NCBI GenBank assembly: GCA_014860565.1
Contig: JACZJN010000057.1
Span: forward strand, 22,474 to 86,473
Direction: 5' to 3'
Origin: Bacteroidota bacterium
GTDB lineage: Bacteria > Bacteroidota > Ignavibacteria > SZUA-365
DNA: 64,000 bases
Shown here: positions 9,458 through 18,972 of the stretch, in pieces
Layout of the letters: each line of letters begins with the position of its first letter
Position numbering within the stretch: position 1 is the stretch's first letter
Notes under the pieces: generated by a model
Seen by the model: only the letters and a program-made list of their open reading frames with translations
What the model was told of the DNA's origin: nothing
Databases searched by the model: none
Position numbers and translations under genes: made by a program

Positions 9458-10357
9458 ATGATCGCTATCATCGCTCCCTCACTCGACGACAAACGCATCT
9501 ACCCGATTCATTCGCTGACCACCGGAGCCGTGCATCGCAGCCGGGTGGTGCTTCGCCATGCCTCGGGCAAAGGCGCGAATGCGGCGCGGGCGGTGGCGCG
9601 CCGGGGTGCGTCCGTGATGCTCAGCGCACTCGCGGGCGAGGATATGGCTGTCCTCCTCGAAGATCAGCTCGGGTACATCGGTGTTCGGCTGCTCGTGACT
9701 TCAACGCAGCAGGCAACGCGCAGTTGCATCACGGTGCTCGAAGACGACGGCGGCGCGACGGAGTTCGTACAGGAAGCGCTGCCGGTGGAAGCCGGGGAAC
9801 GCGATCTGTTCGTACGCAATTCGCTGCATTGCATCGATGGCGCGGCTGCAGTGCTGCTCGCCGGATCACTGCCGCCCGGACTGCCTCTCGACTTCTACAA
9901 GCTCTGTGTCCAGAGAGCGGTGGCGCGGGGACTGCCCGTCGTGATTGATGCACAGGGATTACCGCTGCTCTCCGCACTGCCGCAATCCGCGGCCGTGGTC
10001 AAAATCAATCGCGAGGAATTCGAGGCGATCCGCGCACATATCCCGGGAACTCGGGACACGGATGATGCGCTCGCCGCCGAACTGCTTTCCCTCGGTGCCC
10101 GTTGCGTGATCGTCACCGATGGCGGGAATCCGGTGCGGGTCTGGCAAGGGGGGATATCGACAATGTTGCCAACACGAGCGGCAGTGTTGCCGGTACCGGC
10201 GGTGCGCACGGTGAACCCAGTCGGCAGCGGCGATGTCATGAGCGGTGGCATCACACTGGCGCTCGCCCGCGGCGATTCGCTGGAAGAGGCAATTCATCTG
10301 GGGATTGAAATGGCCACAGCCAATGCGCGCACGCTGCTGCCAGGGGAGTTGTCGTAA
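9458..10357 (+). CDS. PfkB-family sugar kinase (1-phosphofructokinase / tagatose-6-phosphate kinase type)
   Basis: The 299-residue protein carries the PfkB hallmarks: an N-terminal 'GKGANAARAVARRG' substrate loop, a central 'LLAGSLPPGLP', and the C-terminal 'NPVGSGDVMSGG' with the catalytic Asp and anion hole. The layout fits the LacC/FruK branch, which phosphorylates a sugar phosphate at C1 or C6; the exact substrate is uncertain. The chosen ATG at 9458 begins the usual beta strand of the family; the frame is open upstream but that stretch holds non-coding-like sequence. No sugar transporter is adjacent. Confidence 0.85.
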   Translation: MIAIIAPSLDDKRIYPIHSLTTGAVHRSRVVLRHASGKGANAARAVARRGASVMLSALAGEDMAVLLEDQLGYIGVRLLVTSTQQATRSCITVLEDDGGATEFVQEALPVEAGERDLFVRNSLHCIDGAAAVLLAGSLPPGLPLDFYKLCVQRAVARGLPVVIDAQGLPLLSALPQSAAVVKINREEFEAIRAHIPGTRDTDDALAAELLSLGARCVIVTDGGNPVRVWQGGISTMLPTRAAVLPVPAVRTVNPVGSGDVMSGGITLALARGDSLEEAIHLGIEMATANARTLLPGELS

Positions 10358-10370
10358 GGGAGGGGAGAGG

Positions 10371-10802
<432 letters not shown>

Positions 10803-10867
10803 TCACCTTTCTTCCTGAGCGTTTGATCATAAATCACATCACGCGTATCCCGAAACGACAAGCCAGA

Positions 10868-11461
10868 ATGTACCCAGCGATTTTTCTGCTTCTTCGCCCT
10901 GACCGATCAAGCCGCCTGCTTCTGATCTTCCGTCCGCTGCTTGCCTTTCCTCATCTCTTCTGGGGGATGCTTTATGGCATGGCGGCCGGCTTCGTCCAGT
11001 TTCTTTCCTTCTGGGCGATCATCTTCACGGGCAGACATCCGCAGGGACTCTGGAATGTGCTCGAGCGCTATTTCCGATATACATCGCGTCTGCAGGCATG
11101 GTCGATGTATCTGACCGACGCCTATCCGCCGTTCTCAGGCAGTGCCGAAAAAAGCCATCCGATCGGTGTGCGCGTCGAGTATCCAGCACGCATGTCTCGC
11201 GCAACCGTCTTTTTCCGCATGCTCGTGCTGTTCCCGCATTACTTTTATTTCATCGGTGCCGCGTTCGTGTACATGTTTGTGCAGTTCCTGACGTGGTGGA
11301 CCATCCTTTTCCTCGGCCGGATGACGGACTGGCAGTTCACCCAGATATCCGCCTTTTTCGTCTACGTTTCTCGAATAGGAGCGTATGCTCTTTTTCTTGT
11401 CGACGAGTACCCGCCTTTCAACGGCGTTCAGCCGCGCGCCGCGGACGAACGATTCGCTTGA
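10868..11461 (+). CDS. DUF4389 membrane protein
   Basis: The 197-residue protein has four predicted membrane helices arranged as two similar halves. Each half ends in a 'YPPF' motif ('DAYPPFSG' and 'DEYPPFNG') after an aromatic-rich helix pair ('FVQFLSFWAIIFTGR' and 'FVQFLTWWTILFLGR'). This internal duplication is the DUF4389 pattern. No function is known for the family. The ATG at 10868 leaves a short basic leader; a TTG 45 nt earlier is a less likely start. It stands between the PII gene and the nuo operon and has its own orientation with the latter. Confidence 0.8.
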   Translation: MYPAIFLLLRPDRSSRLLLIFRPLLAFPHLFWGMLYGMAAGFVQFLSFWAIIFTGRHPQGLWNVLERYFRYTSRLQAWSMYLTDAYPPFSGSAEKSHPIGVRVEYPARMSRATVFFRMLVLFPHYFYFIGAAFVYMFVQFLTWWTILFLGRMTDWQFTQISAFFVYVSRIGAYALFLVDEYPPFNGVQPRAADERFA

Positions 11462-11500
11462 GCCCGATTTTCGGGGTTCAAGAGCAGATTGTCAGTATTG

Positions 11501-11530
11501 TTTGATCCTATCCATTTTTTTTCTACCTTG
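11501..11530 (+). promoter_or_regulatory. Promoter of the nuo operon, Bacteroidota type
   Basis: TTTG (11501-11504), a 19-nt spacer, then TACCTTG (11524-11530) fit the -33/-7 promoter form of Bacteroidota sigma factors. The start of transcription would fall near 11537, about 34 nt before nuoA. No -35/-10 pair of the E. coli type is seen. Confidence 0.6.
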
Positions 11531-11570
11531 TCCGAGATTTATTGTCTTTAGCAACTACTGATAGAGACAA

Positions 11571-12032
11571 ATGCTAACAGAATTTGGAAAAGCCCTCATC
11601 TTCATCATCCTCGGGCTGGTGTTCGTCGCGGGTGGATTGCTCGTCGCAAAAATCCTGCGTCCGCACAATCCCACGGCGGAGAAGACAATGCCGTACGAAT
11701 GCGGCGAAGACCCCATTGGTCCCCAATGGATGCGCTTCAACATTCGCTTTTATGTCGTCGCACTGATCTTCATTCTCTTCGACGTCGAACTGGTGCTGCT
11801 CTTTCCGTGGGCGCTGATCTTCAGCAAACTCGGGATGTTCGCGTACGTTGCCGGCGCGATTTTCATCGTGATTCTCTTCCTGGCGGATTTCTACCTCTGG
11901 GCCAAGGGGGATCTCGAGTGGATTCGTCCCGAACCCAACGTCCCGCGTCTTGACGACCTGGTCGACCGCATGCCCCTGCGCGTCAAGGGCGCCACCCCTC
12001 CCGCGGCCTCCCCGGTCGCGACAAGTGAATGA
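11571..12032 (+). CDS. nuoA: NADH-quinone oxidoreductase subunit A
   Basis: The 153-residue protein has three membrane helices and the conserved NuoA loop 'MPYECGEDPIGPQWMRFN' between helices 1 and 2. That Cys-containing loop lies near the quinone channel in complex I. It opens the operon, 18 bp before nuoB. The C-terminal 35 residues are a soluble Pro/Ala-rich tail. No Shine-Dalgarno is visible before the ATG, as is common in Bacteroidota. Confidence 0.95.
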   Translation: MLTEFGKALIFIILGLVFVAGGLLVAKILRPHNPTAEKTMPYECGEDPIGPQWMRFNIRFYVVALIFILFDVELVLLFPWALIFSKLGMFAYVAGAIFIVILFLADFYLWAKGDLEWIRPEPNVPRLDDLVDRMPLRVKGATPPAASPVATSE

Positions 12033-12050
12033 GATCGTAAAGGAGTATTC

Positions 12051-12551
12051 ATGGGTCTTCTCAGCAAGCAATTCGACGACGGCAACATCGTACTGACATC
12101 GGTCGAAGGGGTTCTCAACTGGGCACGGTTGTGTTCGCTGTGGCAGATGTCGTTTGGCCTGGCCTGCTGCGCCATCGAAATGATGGCGGCGAGCGCCTCG
12201 CACAACGACATCATGCGTTTCGGCGTGCTTCCGCGTCCGAGTCCCCGTCAATGTGATGTCATGATTGTCGCCGGAACGGTCACGCTCAAAATGGCGACGC
12301 GCCTCAAGCGTCTCTACGAGCAGATGGCCGAACCCCGCTATGTCGTTTCCATGGGCAGTTGTTCCAACTGTGGCGGTCCTTACTGGGAGCACGGATATCA
12401 CGTGCTCAAGGGCGTCGACCGCGTCGTGCCTGTCGATGTGTACATTCCCGGCTGTCCGCCGCGTCCCGAGGCGCTCCTCGAGGGGTGGATGCGTCTGCAG
12501 GAGAAAGTGCGCGAATTCACCCTCGTCAAGCCGGAGGGACAGCATGCCTAA
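12051..12551 (+). CDS. nuoB: NADH-quinone oxidoreductase subunit B (N2 cluster)
   Basis: The 166-residue protein carries the four cysteines of the N2 4Fe-4S cluster: the adjacent pair in '[10 protein letters not shown]', one in '[10 protein letters not shown]' and one in '[10 protein letters not shown]'. N2 passes electrons to quinone. AAGGAG precedes the start. It overlaps nuoC by 8 bp, pointing to coupled translation. Confidence 0.97.
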   Translation: MGLLSKQFDDGNIVLTSVEGVLNWARLCSLWQMSFGLACCAIEMMAASASHNDIMRFGVLPRPSPRQCDVMIVAGTVTLKMATRLKRLYEQMAEPRYVVSMGSCSNCGGPYWEHGYHVLKGVDRVVPVDVYIPGCPPRPEALLEGWMRLQEKVREFTLVKPEGQHA

Positions 12552-13020
12552 GTCAATGAACGAGATTTTCGACTATCTCAACAGCCTCTTCCCGGAAGCT
12601 GCGCTTCAGTTCGATGAGGCCGTTCCCTGCGTGATCGTCCCTGCAGCCTTGATCAAGGAAGTCGCGCTGCAGGCGCGCGACGACCAGGAATTGCTGTTCG
12701 ACACGCTTATGTGTCTGAGCGGTGTCGATAACGCCGACGAAACGCTGGGCGCCGTGTATCATCTCGACTCGATGACGCATCGCCACAAGCTGACGCTGAA
12801 GGTGATCGTCCCCGCTACAGCGCCGCATATACCTTCCGTCGATCGCGTCTGGCGCATCGCGGAATGGCACGAACGCGAAGCCTTCGACCTGATCGGTGTG
12901 ATTTTCGATGGCAACAGTGACCTGCGCCGTATTCTCCTCCCTGAAGATTGGGAAGGGCACCCGCTTCGCAAGGACTATGAAGTCCCCGAATTTTATAACG
13001 GAATGAAAGTACCGTACTGA
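12544..13020 (+). CDS. nuoC: NADH-quinone oxidoreductase subunit C
   Basis: The 158-residue protein matches the 30-kDa subunit family, with '[15 protein letters not shown]'-like region seen here as '[12 protein letters not shown]' and the C-terminal '[15 protein letters not shown]'. It is the stand-alone form, not fused to NuoD. It belongs to the peripheral arm around the quinone site. The ATG at 12544 lies inside nuoB, and the frame is open far upstream without being conserved there. Confidence 0.94.
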   Translation: MPKSMNEIFDYLNSLFPEAALQFDEAVPCVIVPAALIKEVALQARDDQELLFDTLMCLSGVDNADETLGAVYHLDSMTHRHKLTLKVIVPATAPHIPSVDRVWRIAEWHEREAFDLIGVIFDGNSDLRRILLPEDWEGHPLRKDYEVPEFYNGMKVPY

Positions 13021-13036
13021 AAAGGATCGCATCGGT

Positions 13037-14197
13037 ATGACAGAGAGCATGGAAGTCCTGAAGGCAGGCATCGCTTCGGGGCGCCTCAAAACAGACGAAC
13101 TGGTCCTCAACATGGGACCGCAGCATCCTTCGACGCACGGTGTGCTGCGGCTCGAGCTGGTGCTTGACGGCGAAATCGTGGTGAAAGTCATCCCGCAGAT
13201 GGGGTACCTGCACCGCTGTTTTGAAAAGCACGCCGAGAACATGACCTATCCGCAGGTCGTGCCCTACACCGACCGCATGGACTATCTCGCCGGGATGAAC
13301 AACAATCACGGCTACGTTCTGGCGGTGGAGCGGTTGATGGGGATCGAACTGCCCGAGCGTGTGGAGTATATCCGCATCATCATGGCGGAGCTGCAGCGCA
13401 TCGCTTCCCACCTTGTGGCCATCGGTACGTTTGGAATGGACATCGGCGCCTTCACTCCGTTCCTCTATTGCTTCCGCGACCGCGAGTACATTCTCGATAT
13501 CTTCGAGCGCACTTGCGGCGCGCGCCTTCTCTACAACTACATGTGGGTGGGCGGACTCTCGCACGACATCTACGACGGGTTCCTCCGCGACGTTGCCGAT
13601 TTCATCAAGAAATTCCGGCCCACCGTGGTCGAGGTCAACAACCTCCTCAACTACAACAAGATCTTCATCGAACGCACCGCCAACGTGGGCGTGCTGCCGG
13701 CTGATGTTGCGGTGAGTTACGGATGTTCGGGTCCCATGCTCCGCGGATCCGGCGTCGATTGGGATCTGCGCCGCGACGATCCGTATTCCATCTACGACCG
13801 CTTTGACTGGAAGGTGATCACGGGCGACGGTTCGGCCGGCACGCTCGGTGACTGCTGGGACCGCCACATGGTACGCGTCTGGGAGATGGAAGAAAGCTGC
13901 AAGATCATCGAACAGGCGCTCGAGTCCTTCCCGGCCGAAGGTGACATCGCCTCCGCCATTCCGAAGCGCATTCGTCCGGCCAAGGGCGAAATCTACACGC
14001 GTGTTGAAAACCCCCGCGGCGAACTGGGCTACTACCTGATCGCCGATGGTTCCGCCAATCCCTTCCGTCTGAAGGTTCGCGGGCCGAGCTTCGTGAATCT
14101 CAGCGTGATCGACGAAATTTCCCGCGGCCATCTGATCGCGGATCTGGTTGCCATCCTCGGCAGCATCGATATTGTTCTCGGCGAAGTGGATCGCTAA
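13037..14197 (+). CDS. nuoD: NADH-quinone oxidoreductase subunit D (49 kDa)
   Basis: At 386 residues it has the family opening '[17 protein letters not shown]' and '[14 protein letters not shown]', and the quinone-site His and Tyr regions are present. It ends with the usual '[13 protein letters not shown]'. AAAGGAT precedes the start. This is the quinone-binding, hydrogenase-large-subunit-like protein of complex I. Confidence 0.97.
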   Translation: MTESMEVLKAGIASGRLKTDELVLNMGPQHPSTHGVLRLELVLDGEIVVKVIPQMGYLHRCFEKHAENMTYPQVVPYTDRMDYLAGMNNNHGYVLAVERLMGIELPERVEYIRIIMAELQRIASHLVAIGTFGMDIGAFTPFLYCFRDREYILDIFERTCGARLLYNYMWVGGLSHDIYDGFLRDVADFIKKFRPTVVEVNNLLNYNKIFIERTANVGVLPADVAVSYGCSGPMLRGSGVDWDLRRDDPYSIYDRFDWKVITGDGSAGTLGDCWDRHMVRVWEMEESCKIIEQALESFPAEGDIASAIPKRIRPAKGEIYTRVENPRGELGYYLIADGSANPFRLKVRGPSFVNLSVIDEISRGHLIADLVAILGSIDIVLGEVDR

Positions 14198-14221
14198 TTC
14201 AGCCAATACTGACGCAATACT

Positions 14222-15331
14222 ATGGAATCATTGCTCCAATCTCTTCTCGGTGACAACCTTCTGACAGTCGTGCTTTACTGCGCGCTGCCGCTGGTGTTTC
14301 TCCTGCTCTACGCGTTGCTTGCCATCCTTGGTGAGGTGAAAATCTCGGCGTGGATGCAGGATCGTCTCGGCCCGATGCGTACCGGTCCATGGGGTATCAT
14401 TCAGCCCATCGCCGACGTGTTCAAGCTGCTGCAGAAAGAGGATATCACGCCCGCGAAAGCCGACAAATTCCTCTTCAACCTGGCGCCGTTTCTCTCGTTC
14501 ATGAGTGCATACGCCGCCTTTGCTGTCATTCCGTTCAGCAGCCAGTACGTCGGCGCCGACCTCAACCTGGGCCTGTTCTATCTGCTCGCCATCAGTTCGC
14601 TCAACGTCGCGGCCATCATCATGGCGGGGTGGGCGTCGAACAACAAGTACAGCCTCTACGGTTCGATGCGCGCGGTGGCGCAGATCGTCAGTTACGAAGT
14701 GCCTGCCGCGATGGTGCTTGTCATCATCGTGATGTTCGTCGGCAGTCTCAATCTGCAGGACATCACCACCGCACAATCGGGACCCTTCTGGAACTGGATG
14801 GTATTCGGCGGGCCGAAGCAGGACGTCGTGCTGGCCAGCGGCGAGGTGCTGAGCGCTTCGTGGGTCAATCTGATCTTCCTGCCGTTTTTCCTCGCTTCTT
14901 TCCTGATGTATTACATCGCGGGGTTGGCCGAGACAAACCGCACGCCGTTCGACATTCCCGAAGCGGAATCCGAGCTTGTCTCCGGCTACCACACCGAGTA
15001 CAGCGGCATGAAGTTCGCTATGTTCTTCATGTCGGAATACGCCAACATGTTCCTCGTCTCGGCCGTCGTCGCCGTTCTCTTCTTCGGCGGATGGAACAGC
15101 CCGTTCGGCGTGTATCTCGGCGATGCTTTCGATGCGCCCTGGCTGGTTGCCGTCGAACAGTTCGGCTGGCTGGCGTTCAAGGGTCTTTTCTTCGTCTTCG
15201 TCATGATCTGGGTACGGTGGACGCTGCCGCGTCTGCGCGTCGACCAGCTCATGTACATGTCCTGGAAAGTGCTGATTCCGTTCTCTTTCGGCATCGCACT
15301 CGTAGTCGGTTTCCTCGTGGTTATTCTCTAG
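14222..15331 (+). CDS. nuoH: NADH-quinone oxidoreductase subunit H
   Basis: The 369-residue membrane protein has about eight helices and the conserved quinone-channel segments 'QDRLGPMRTGPWGIIQPIAD' and 'AETNRTPFDIPEAESELVSG'. NuoH joins the peripheral and membrane arms. It follows nuoD after 24 bp. Confidence 0.96.
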   Translation: MESLLQSLLGDNLLTVVLYCALPLVFLLLYALLAILGEVKISAWMQDRLGPMRTGPWGIIQPIADVFKLLQKEDITPAKADKFLFNLAPFLSFMSAYAAFAVIPFSSQYVGADLNLGLFYLLAISSLNVAAIIMAGWASNNKYSLYGSMRAVAQIVSYEVPAAMVLVIIVMFVGSLNLQDITTAQSGPFWNWMVFGGPKQDVVLASGEVLSASWVNLIFLPFFLASFLMYYIAGLAETNRTPFDIPEAESELVSGYHTEYSGMKFAMFFMSEYANMFLVSAVVAVLFFGGWNSPFGVYLGDAFDAPWLVAVEQFGWLAFKGLFFVFVMIWVRWTLPRLRVDQLMYMSWKVLIPFSFGIALVVGFLVVIL

Positions 15332-15362
15332 AACCCATCCGATTGGATAAGCAAACGACGTT

Positions 15363-16058
15363 ATGAGCGGATACTTCAAAGACATATATGCCGGCATCTC
15401 CACCGCACTGGTCGGGATGAGGATCACCTGGAATCACCTTTTCGTCAAGAATGTGACCATCCAGTATCCGGACGAAAAGCACGACATCCCCGAGCGCGTG
15501 CGGAACCGTCTTTACGTGAACATGGATGACTGCATCGGCTGCGACCAATGCGCGAAGGCGTGTCCGGTCAACTGCATCACCATTGAAACGGCAAAGGCGC
15601 TGCCCGACGAGGAGTTGGGCGAAACCTCGACCGGAAACCGCAAGCGCCTGTGGGTGACGCAGTTCGACATCGACATCGCCAAGTGCTGCTTCTGCGGCCT
15701 TTGTGTTCCACCGTGTCCCACCGTTTGCATCTTCATGACGCCGGTGTTCGAATTCTCGGAATACAACCGCGAAGATCTGATCTATCGCTTCTCGACGCTG
15801 ACCGCCGAGGAAGGCGCGGTCAAAACCGCGAATGCCGAGCGCGCCAAGCAGGAAGCGGAGGCGAAGAAAGCCGCGGAAATGGAAGCCAAGAAAAAAGCCG
15901 CCGCGGAAAAAGCGGCGGCGGAGAAGGCTGCCGCAGAAAAAGCTGCCGCCGAAAAACCGGCGGATGAACCATCGACCGCTCCTGACCAGAGTGACGCCCC
16001 GGCAACGGGCACTGCCCCGACGCAGAGCGAAACTCCGACCCCGGACAATAACGGATAA
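15363..16058 (+). CDS. nuoI: NADH-quinone oxidoreductase subunit I with extended Ala/Lys/Glu tail
   Basis: Residues 1-150 are a normal NuoI with two 4Fe-4S motifs, 'CIGCDQCAKACP' and 'CCFCGLCVPPCP'. The rest, from about 151 to 231, is a low-complexity tail of Ala/Glu/Lys repeats (several 'AAAEK' units) ending in a Pro/Thr-rich stretch. The tail should be a charged helix followed by a disordered end; most NuoI proteins stop before it. Its DNA is repetitive (15895-15960). The protein carries electrons to N2, and here, with no NuoEFG encoded beside it, may be close to where the electron donor docks. Confidence 0.94.
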   Translation: MSGYFKDIYAGISTALVGMRITWNHLFVKNVTIQYPDEKHDIPERVRNRLYVNMDDCIGCDQCAKACPVNCITIETAKALPDEELGETSTGNRKRLWVTQFDIDIAKCCFCGLCVPPCPTVCIFMTPVFEFSEYNREDLIYRFSTLTAEEGAVKTANAERAKQEAEAKKAAEMEAKKKAAAEKAAAEKAAAEKAAAEKPADEPSTAPDQSDAPATGTAPTQSETPTPDNNG

Positions 16059-16121
16059 CAGGCGATTCCGCCGCGGCGCAGCGCGCGACCGCGGCATAAC
16101 GCAACCAATACGCTTGAGCCA

Positions 16122-16628
16122 ATGGAACTGACAATTCTTTTCTACGTTTTTGCAGCGCTGACGCTTCTGCCGGCCTTTGTGGTCGTCTTCTCGCGCAGCC
16201 TCATCTACGCGGCGTTCTCGCTGCTGTTCACCTTTCTGGGTGTCGCAGGACTGTACGTGCTGCTTTCCGCCGACTTCATTGCCGTGGCACAGATCATGGT
16301 ATACATCGGCGGAATCATGATCCTCCTCGTATTTGGTGTGATGCTCACGAAGCAGGCCACGGACGTGGAGGTGAGCACGGGAATCATGAAAACACTGCCC
16401 TCGCTGATTATCGTCGGCTTCGCCCTGGGGACACTGGTCATGGTAGTCACCGGCGCGCAGTGGCCGCAGGAAGTCTTGCAGCCGGAAGTCCAGGGCACGG
16501 CACTTGAAATCGGCGAACTGCTGATGACGACCTTCGTGTTGCCGTTCGAGGTCGCGGGCATCCTGCTGCTGGTCGCCGTCATGGGCGCCGCCATGATCGC
16601 CCGTAAGCCGAATGAGGTGCAGTCATGA
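16122..16628 (+). CDS. nuoJ: NADH-quinone oxidoreductase subunit J
   Basis: The 168-residue protein has five helices and the NuoJ motif 'QIMVYIGGIMILLVFGVML', a pi-bulge helix region used in proton coupling. Its stop overlaps the nuoK start (ATGA). Confidence 0.94.
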   Translation: MELTILFYVFAALTLLPAFVVVFSRSLIYAAFSLLFTFLGVAGLYVLLSADFIAVAQIMVYIGGIMILLVFGVMLTKQATDVEVSTGIMKTLPSLIIVGFALGTLVMVVTGAQWPQEVLQPEVQGTALEIGELLMTTFVLPFEVAGILLLVAVMGAAMIARKPNEVQS

Positions 16629-16936
16629 TGGAAATCGGACTTTCCCACTATCTCGTCGTGAGCGCAGTACTGTTCTGCCTCGGCATTCTCGCCCTCGCCA
16701 CACGGCGCAACGCCGTGCTGATGCTGATGGGCATCGAATTCATCCTCAACTCCGCCAATATTAATCTGATTGCATTCTCGCATTACCAGGGCCTGAATCT
16801 CGAGGGGCATGTCTTCGCGCTGTTTGTGATCATCTTGGCAGCGGCTGAAGCGGCTGTCGCCCTGGCGATCGTTCTCCATGTCTATCGCATGAACAACACC
16901 GTGGATGCGGACAGGATCTCACGTCTCAAGGAATGA
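16625..16936 (+). CDS. nuoK: NADH-quinone oxidoreductase subunit K
   Basis: At 103 residues this is a full-length NuoK, with three helices and the conserved Glu in 'LMGIEFILNSANINLI' plus a second Glu in 'AAAEAAVALAIVL'. Both acids belong to the proton path. It overlaps nuoJ upstream and the OmpA-family gene downstream by 4 bp each. Confidence 0.95.
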   Translation: MMEIGLSHYLVVSAVLFCLGILALATRRNAVLMLMGIEFILNSANINLIAFSHYQGLNLEGHVFALFVIILAAAEAAVALAIVLHVYRMNNTVDADRISRLKE

Positions 16937-18930
16937 TGATTCTGCGTCCATATCGTGCCCGTTTGCACCGGCTTTCCGCCGGCTTCATAGCATGCATGCT
17001 GATGCTGGCGTGTGGGATGCCTGCGCATGCGCAGAAAATCACCTACACCTGGGATCCTGAGCATATGCTCATCATCGGGGCAGGGGGCGGCGCCACAAAG
17101 TACTTCGGCGAGTTTACCGATCAGTACTATGGCGCCATGCTCTACGGTTTTGCGCGGTACAACATCCTCTCCGAACTTGGCATACAGATCGACGGCGGCC
17201 TTGGCAATTACGTGTACAACCGCCGTTTGCGCGATGAATTCAAGGACGTGTATACCAGGCAGTTTTACCGCGATCCGCGGCTCGTGGGACAGCTGGAATT
17301 CCCCACAACCGGCGATTTCAGTGAAATCGCAAACGACCCACGGATGCGCAATACCGTTTTCGAGAAAGACAAGCTGTGGTTCAGCGAATTACGCTTTGTC
17401 ATAAACCTTTTCCCGAAGCGCTGGGTGAACCCGTATCTCACCGCGGGCGCGGGCATTCTCCGCTATGAGAACGCCAATGCGGAACGCAAGCTCGCAGACG
17501 GCAGACCGCTGCTCAACGTGACCTTCGGAGACGAACCGTTTTTTGTCGACACCCCGACAGGCGTTGTGGAGAGCAATTCCACGCTGTCGGCCGACGCCAA
17601 TACGCTCACGATCATCCCCGTCGGATTCGGATTCGATATCCTGCTCACCGAAGACATCGCCATTAATGCGGACATCAGCTACCGTTTCCTGATCGGCGAC
17701 GGCAATGACATGATGGACGGACTCGGGAAAGTGGTGCAGGAGAATTTCAATCTGGCAGGACGTGTCGATCGGACGAAGTCGACTGAGAACGCCGATTCCT
17801 GGGGCAGCTTTTCTCTTGGTGTGCAGTTCTATCTTTTCGGCCACAGCGACCGCGACGGCGACGGACTGACCGACACGTACGAAGAAAGCATCGGCACCGA
17901 TCCGCTTAATCCGGATACTGACGGTGACGGACTGAGCGATAGTGACGAATTGAACATTTACCATACAGATCCCCTGAAGACCGACAGCGATGACGATCGT
18001 TTGACCGATATGGAAGAAGTCGCCAAGAAAACAGATCCTTCCAAACCGGACACGGATGGCGACGGACTGACGGAAGGCGAGGAATTCGCCCACGGGACCG
18101 ACCCGTTCGATCCCGATACCGACAAGGACGGTCTGACCGACGGCGAGGAAGTGCACACATGGCACTCCGATCCGCTCCGTAACGATTCCGATTCCGATGG
18201 CCTCAGTGATATTGCCGAGGTGCGTGTACACCACAGCGATCCCCGCAGCCAGGACACCGACGGCGATGGTCTTGATGACCGCCTTGAAATCGAGCTGGGT
18301 ACGGATCCCACCGTTGCCGACAGTGACGGAGACGGACTCACTGACGGCGATGAAGTGAATCGCTATAAAACCGATCCGCTGAAATCTGACAGTGACGGCG
18401 ATGGGAGTGCGGACGGTATGGAGATCAGTGCCGGCTCCGACCCCGCCTCGCGGGACAGCGATCACGACGGTATCGTTGACGGGCAGGATGGATGTCCGAA
18501 CGAACCCGAAACCGTCAACAACTATCGTGACGACGACGGTTGTCCCGACAGTCTGCCGCTGACCACGGAGGCGCTTCGGCCAGGTCAGAGCCTGGCGCTC
18601 GAGGGCGTAAATTTCGAGGAAGGTTCCGCTGAATTGACGAGTGAAGCACGCACGGCCTTGCTGGCCGCGGTGCAGACGCTCAAGGATAATCCTGGCGTCG
18701 TCGTGGAAATCGGCGGGCATACCGACAGCCGTGGTGACGATGCCGCGAATCGAGAACTTTCGCGTCGCCGTGCCGAGTCGGTTCTTCTCTTCCTTACAGA
18801 AGCGGGGATTCCGGACACGCAGCTGCAGGCGCGTGGATATGGCGAGGAACTGCCCCGCGCCACGAACAATACCGAAGCCGGGCGCGCACGAAACCGCCGC
18901 ATCGAATTCAAGGTGCTTTCGACGAACTGA
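16933..18930 (+). CDS. OmpA-family outer-membrane protein with thrombospondin type 3 repeats, inside the nuo operon
   Basis: The 665-residue protein has a signal peptide (ending near 'GMPAHAQ') and a beta-barrel-like N-terminal half (about 35-300). About ten Asp-rich calcium-binding TSP3 repeats follow (about 305-520, of the type 'DTDGDGLSDSDELNIYHTDP'). It ends with an OmpA peptidoglycan-binding domain (about 545-665: 'IGGHTDSRGDDAANRELSRR', 'GYGEELP'). It should tie the outer membrane to the cell wall. Its start overlaps the nuoK stop in an ATGA arrangement, and nuoL follows after 42 bp, so it is expressed with complex I. It is not a known complex I part; the reason for the position is unclear. 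Confidence 0.9.
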   Translation: MMILRPYRARLHRLSAGFIACMLMLACGMPAHAQKITYTWDPEHMLIIGAGGGATKYFGEFTDQYYGAMLYGFARYNILSELGIQIDGGLGNYVYNRRLRDEFKDVYTRQFYRDPRLVGQLEFPTTGDFSEIANDPRMRNTVFEKDKLWFSELRFVINLFPKRWVNPYLTAGAGILRYENANAERKLADGRPLLNVTFGDEPFFVDTPTGVVESNSTLSADANTLTIIPVGFGFDILLTEDIAINADISYRFLIGDGNDMMDGLGKVVQENFNLAGRVDRTKSTENADSWGSFSLGVQFYLFGHSDRDGDGLTDTYEESIGTDPLNPDTDGDGLSDSDELNIYHTDPLKTDSDDDRLTDMEEVAKKTDPSKPDTDGDGLTEGEEFAHGTDPFDPDTDKDGLTDGEEVHTWHSDPLRNDSDSDGLSDIAEVRVHHSDPRSQDTDGDGLDDRLEIELGTDPTVADSDGDGLTDGDEVNRYKTDPLKSDSDGDGSADGMEISAGSDPASRDSDHDGIVDGQDGCPNEPETVNNYRDDDGCPDSLPLTTEALRPGQSLALEGVNFEEGSAELTSEARTALLAAVQTLKDNPGVVVEIGGHTDSRGDDAANRELSRRRAESVLLFLTEAGIPDTQLQARGYGEELPRATNNTEAGRARNRRIEFKVLSTN

Positions 18931-18972
18931 TTTTTAGCAACAGGCGAACACAACACGAGTGCGAATACAGCC

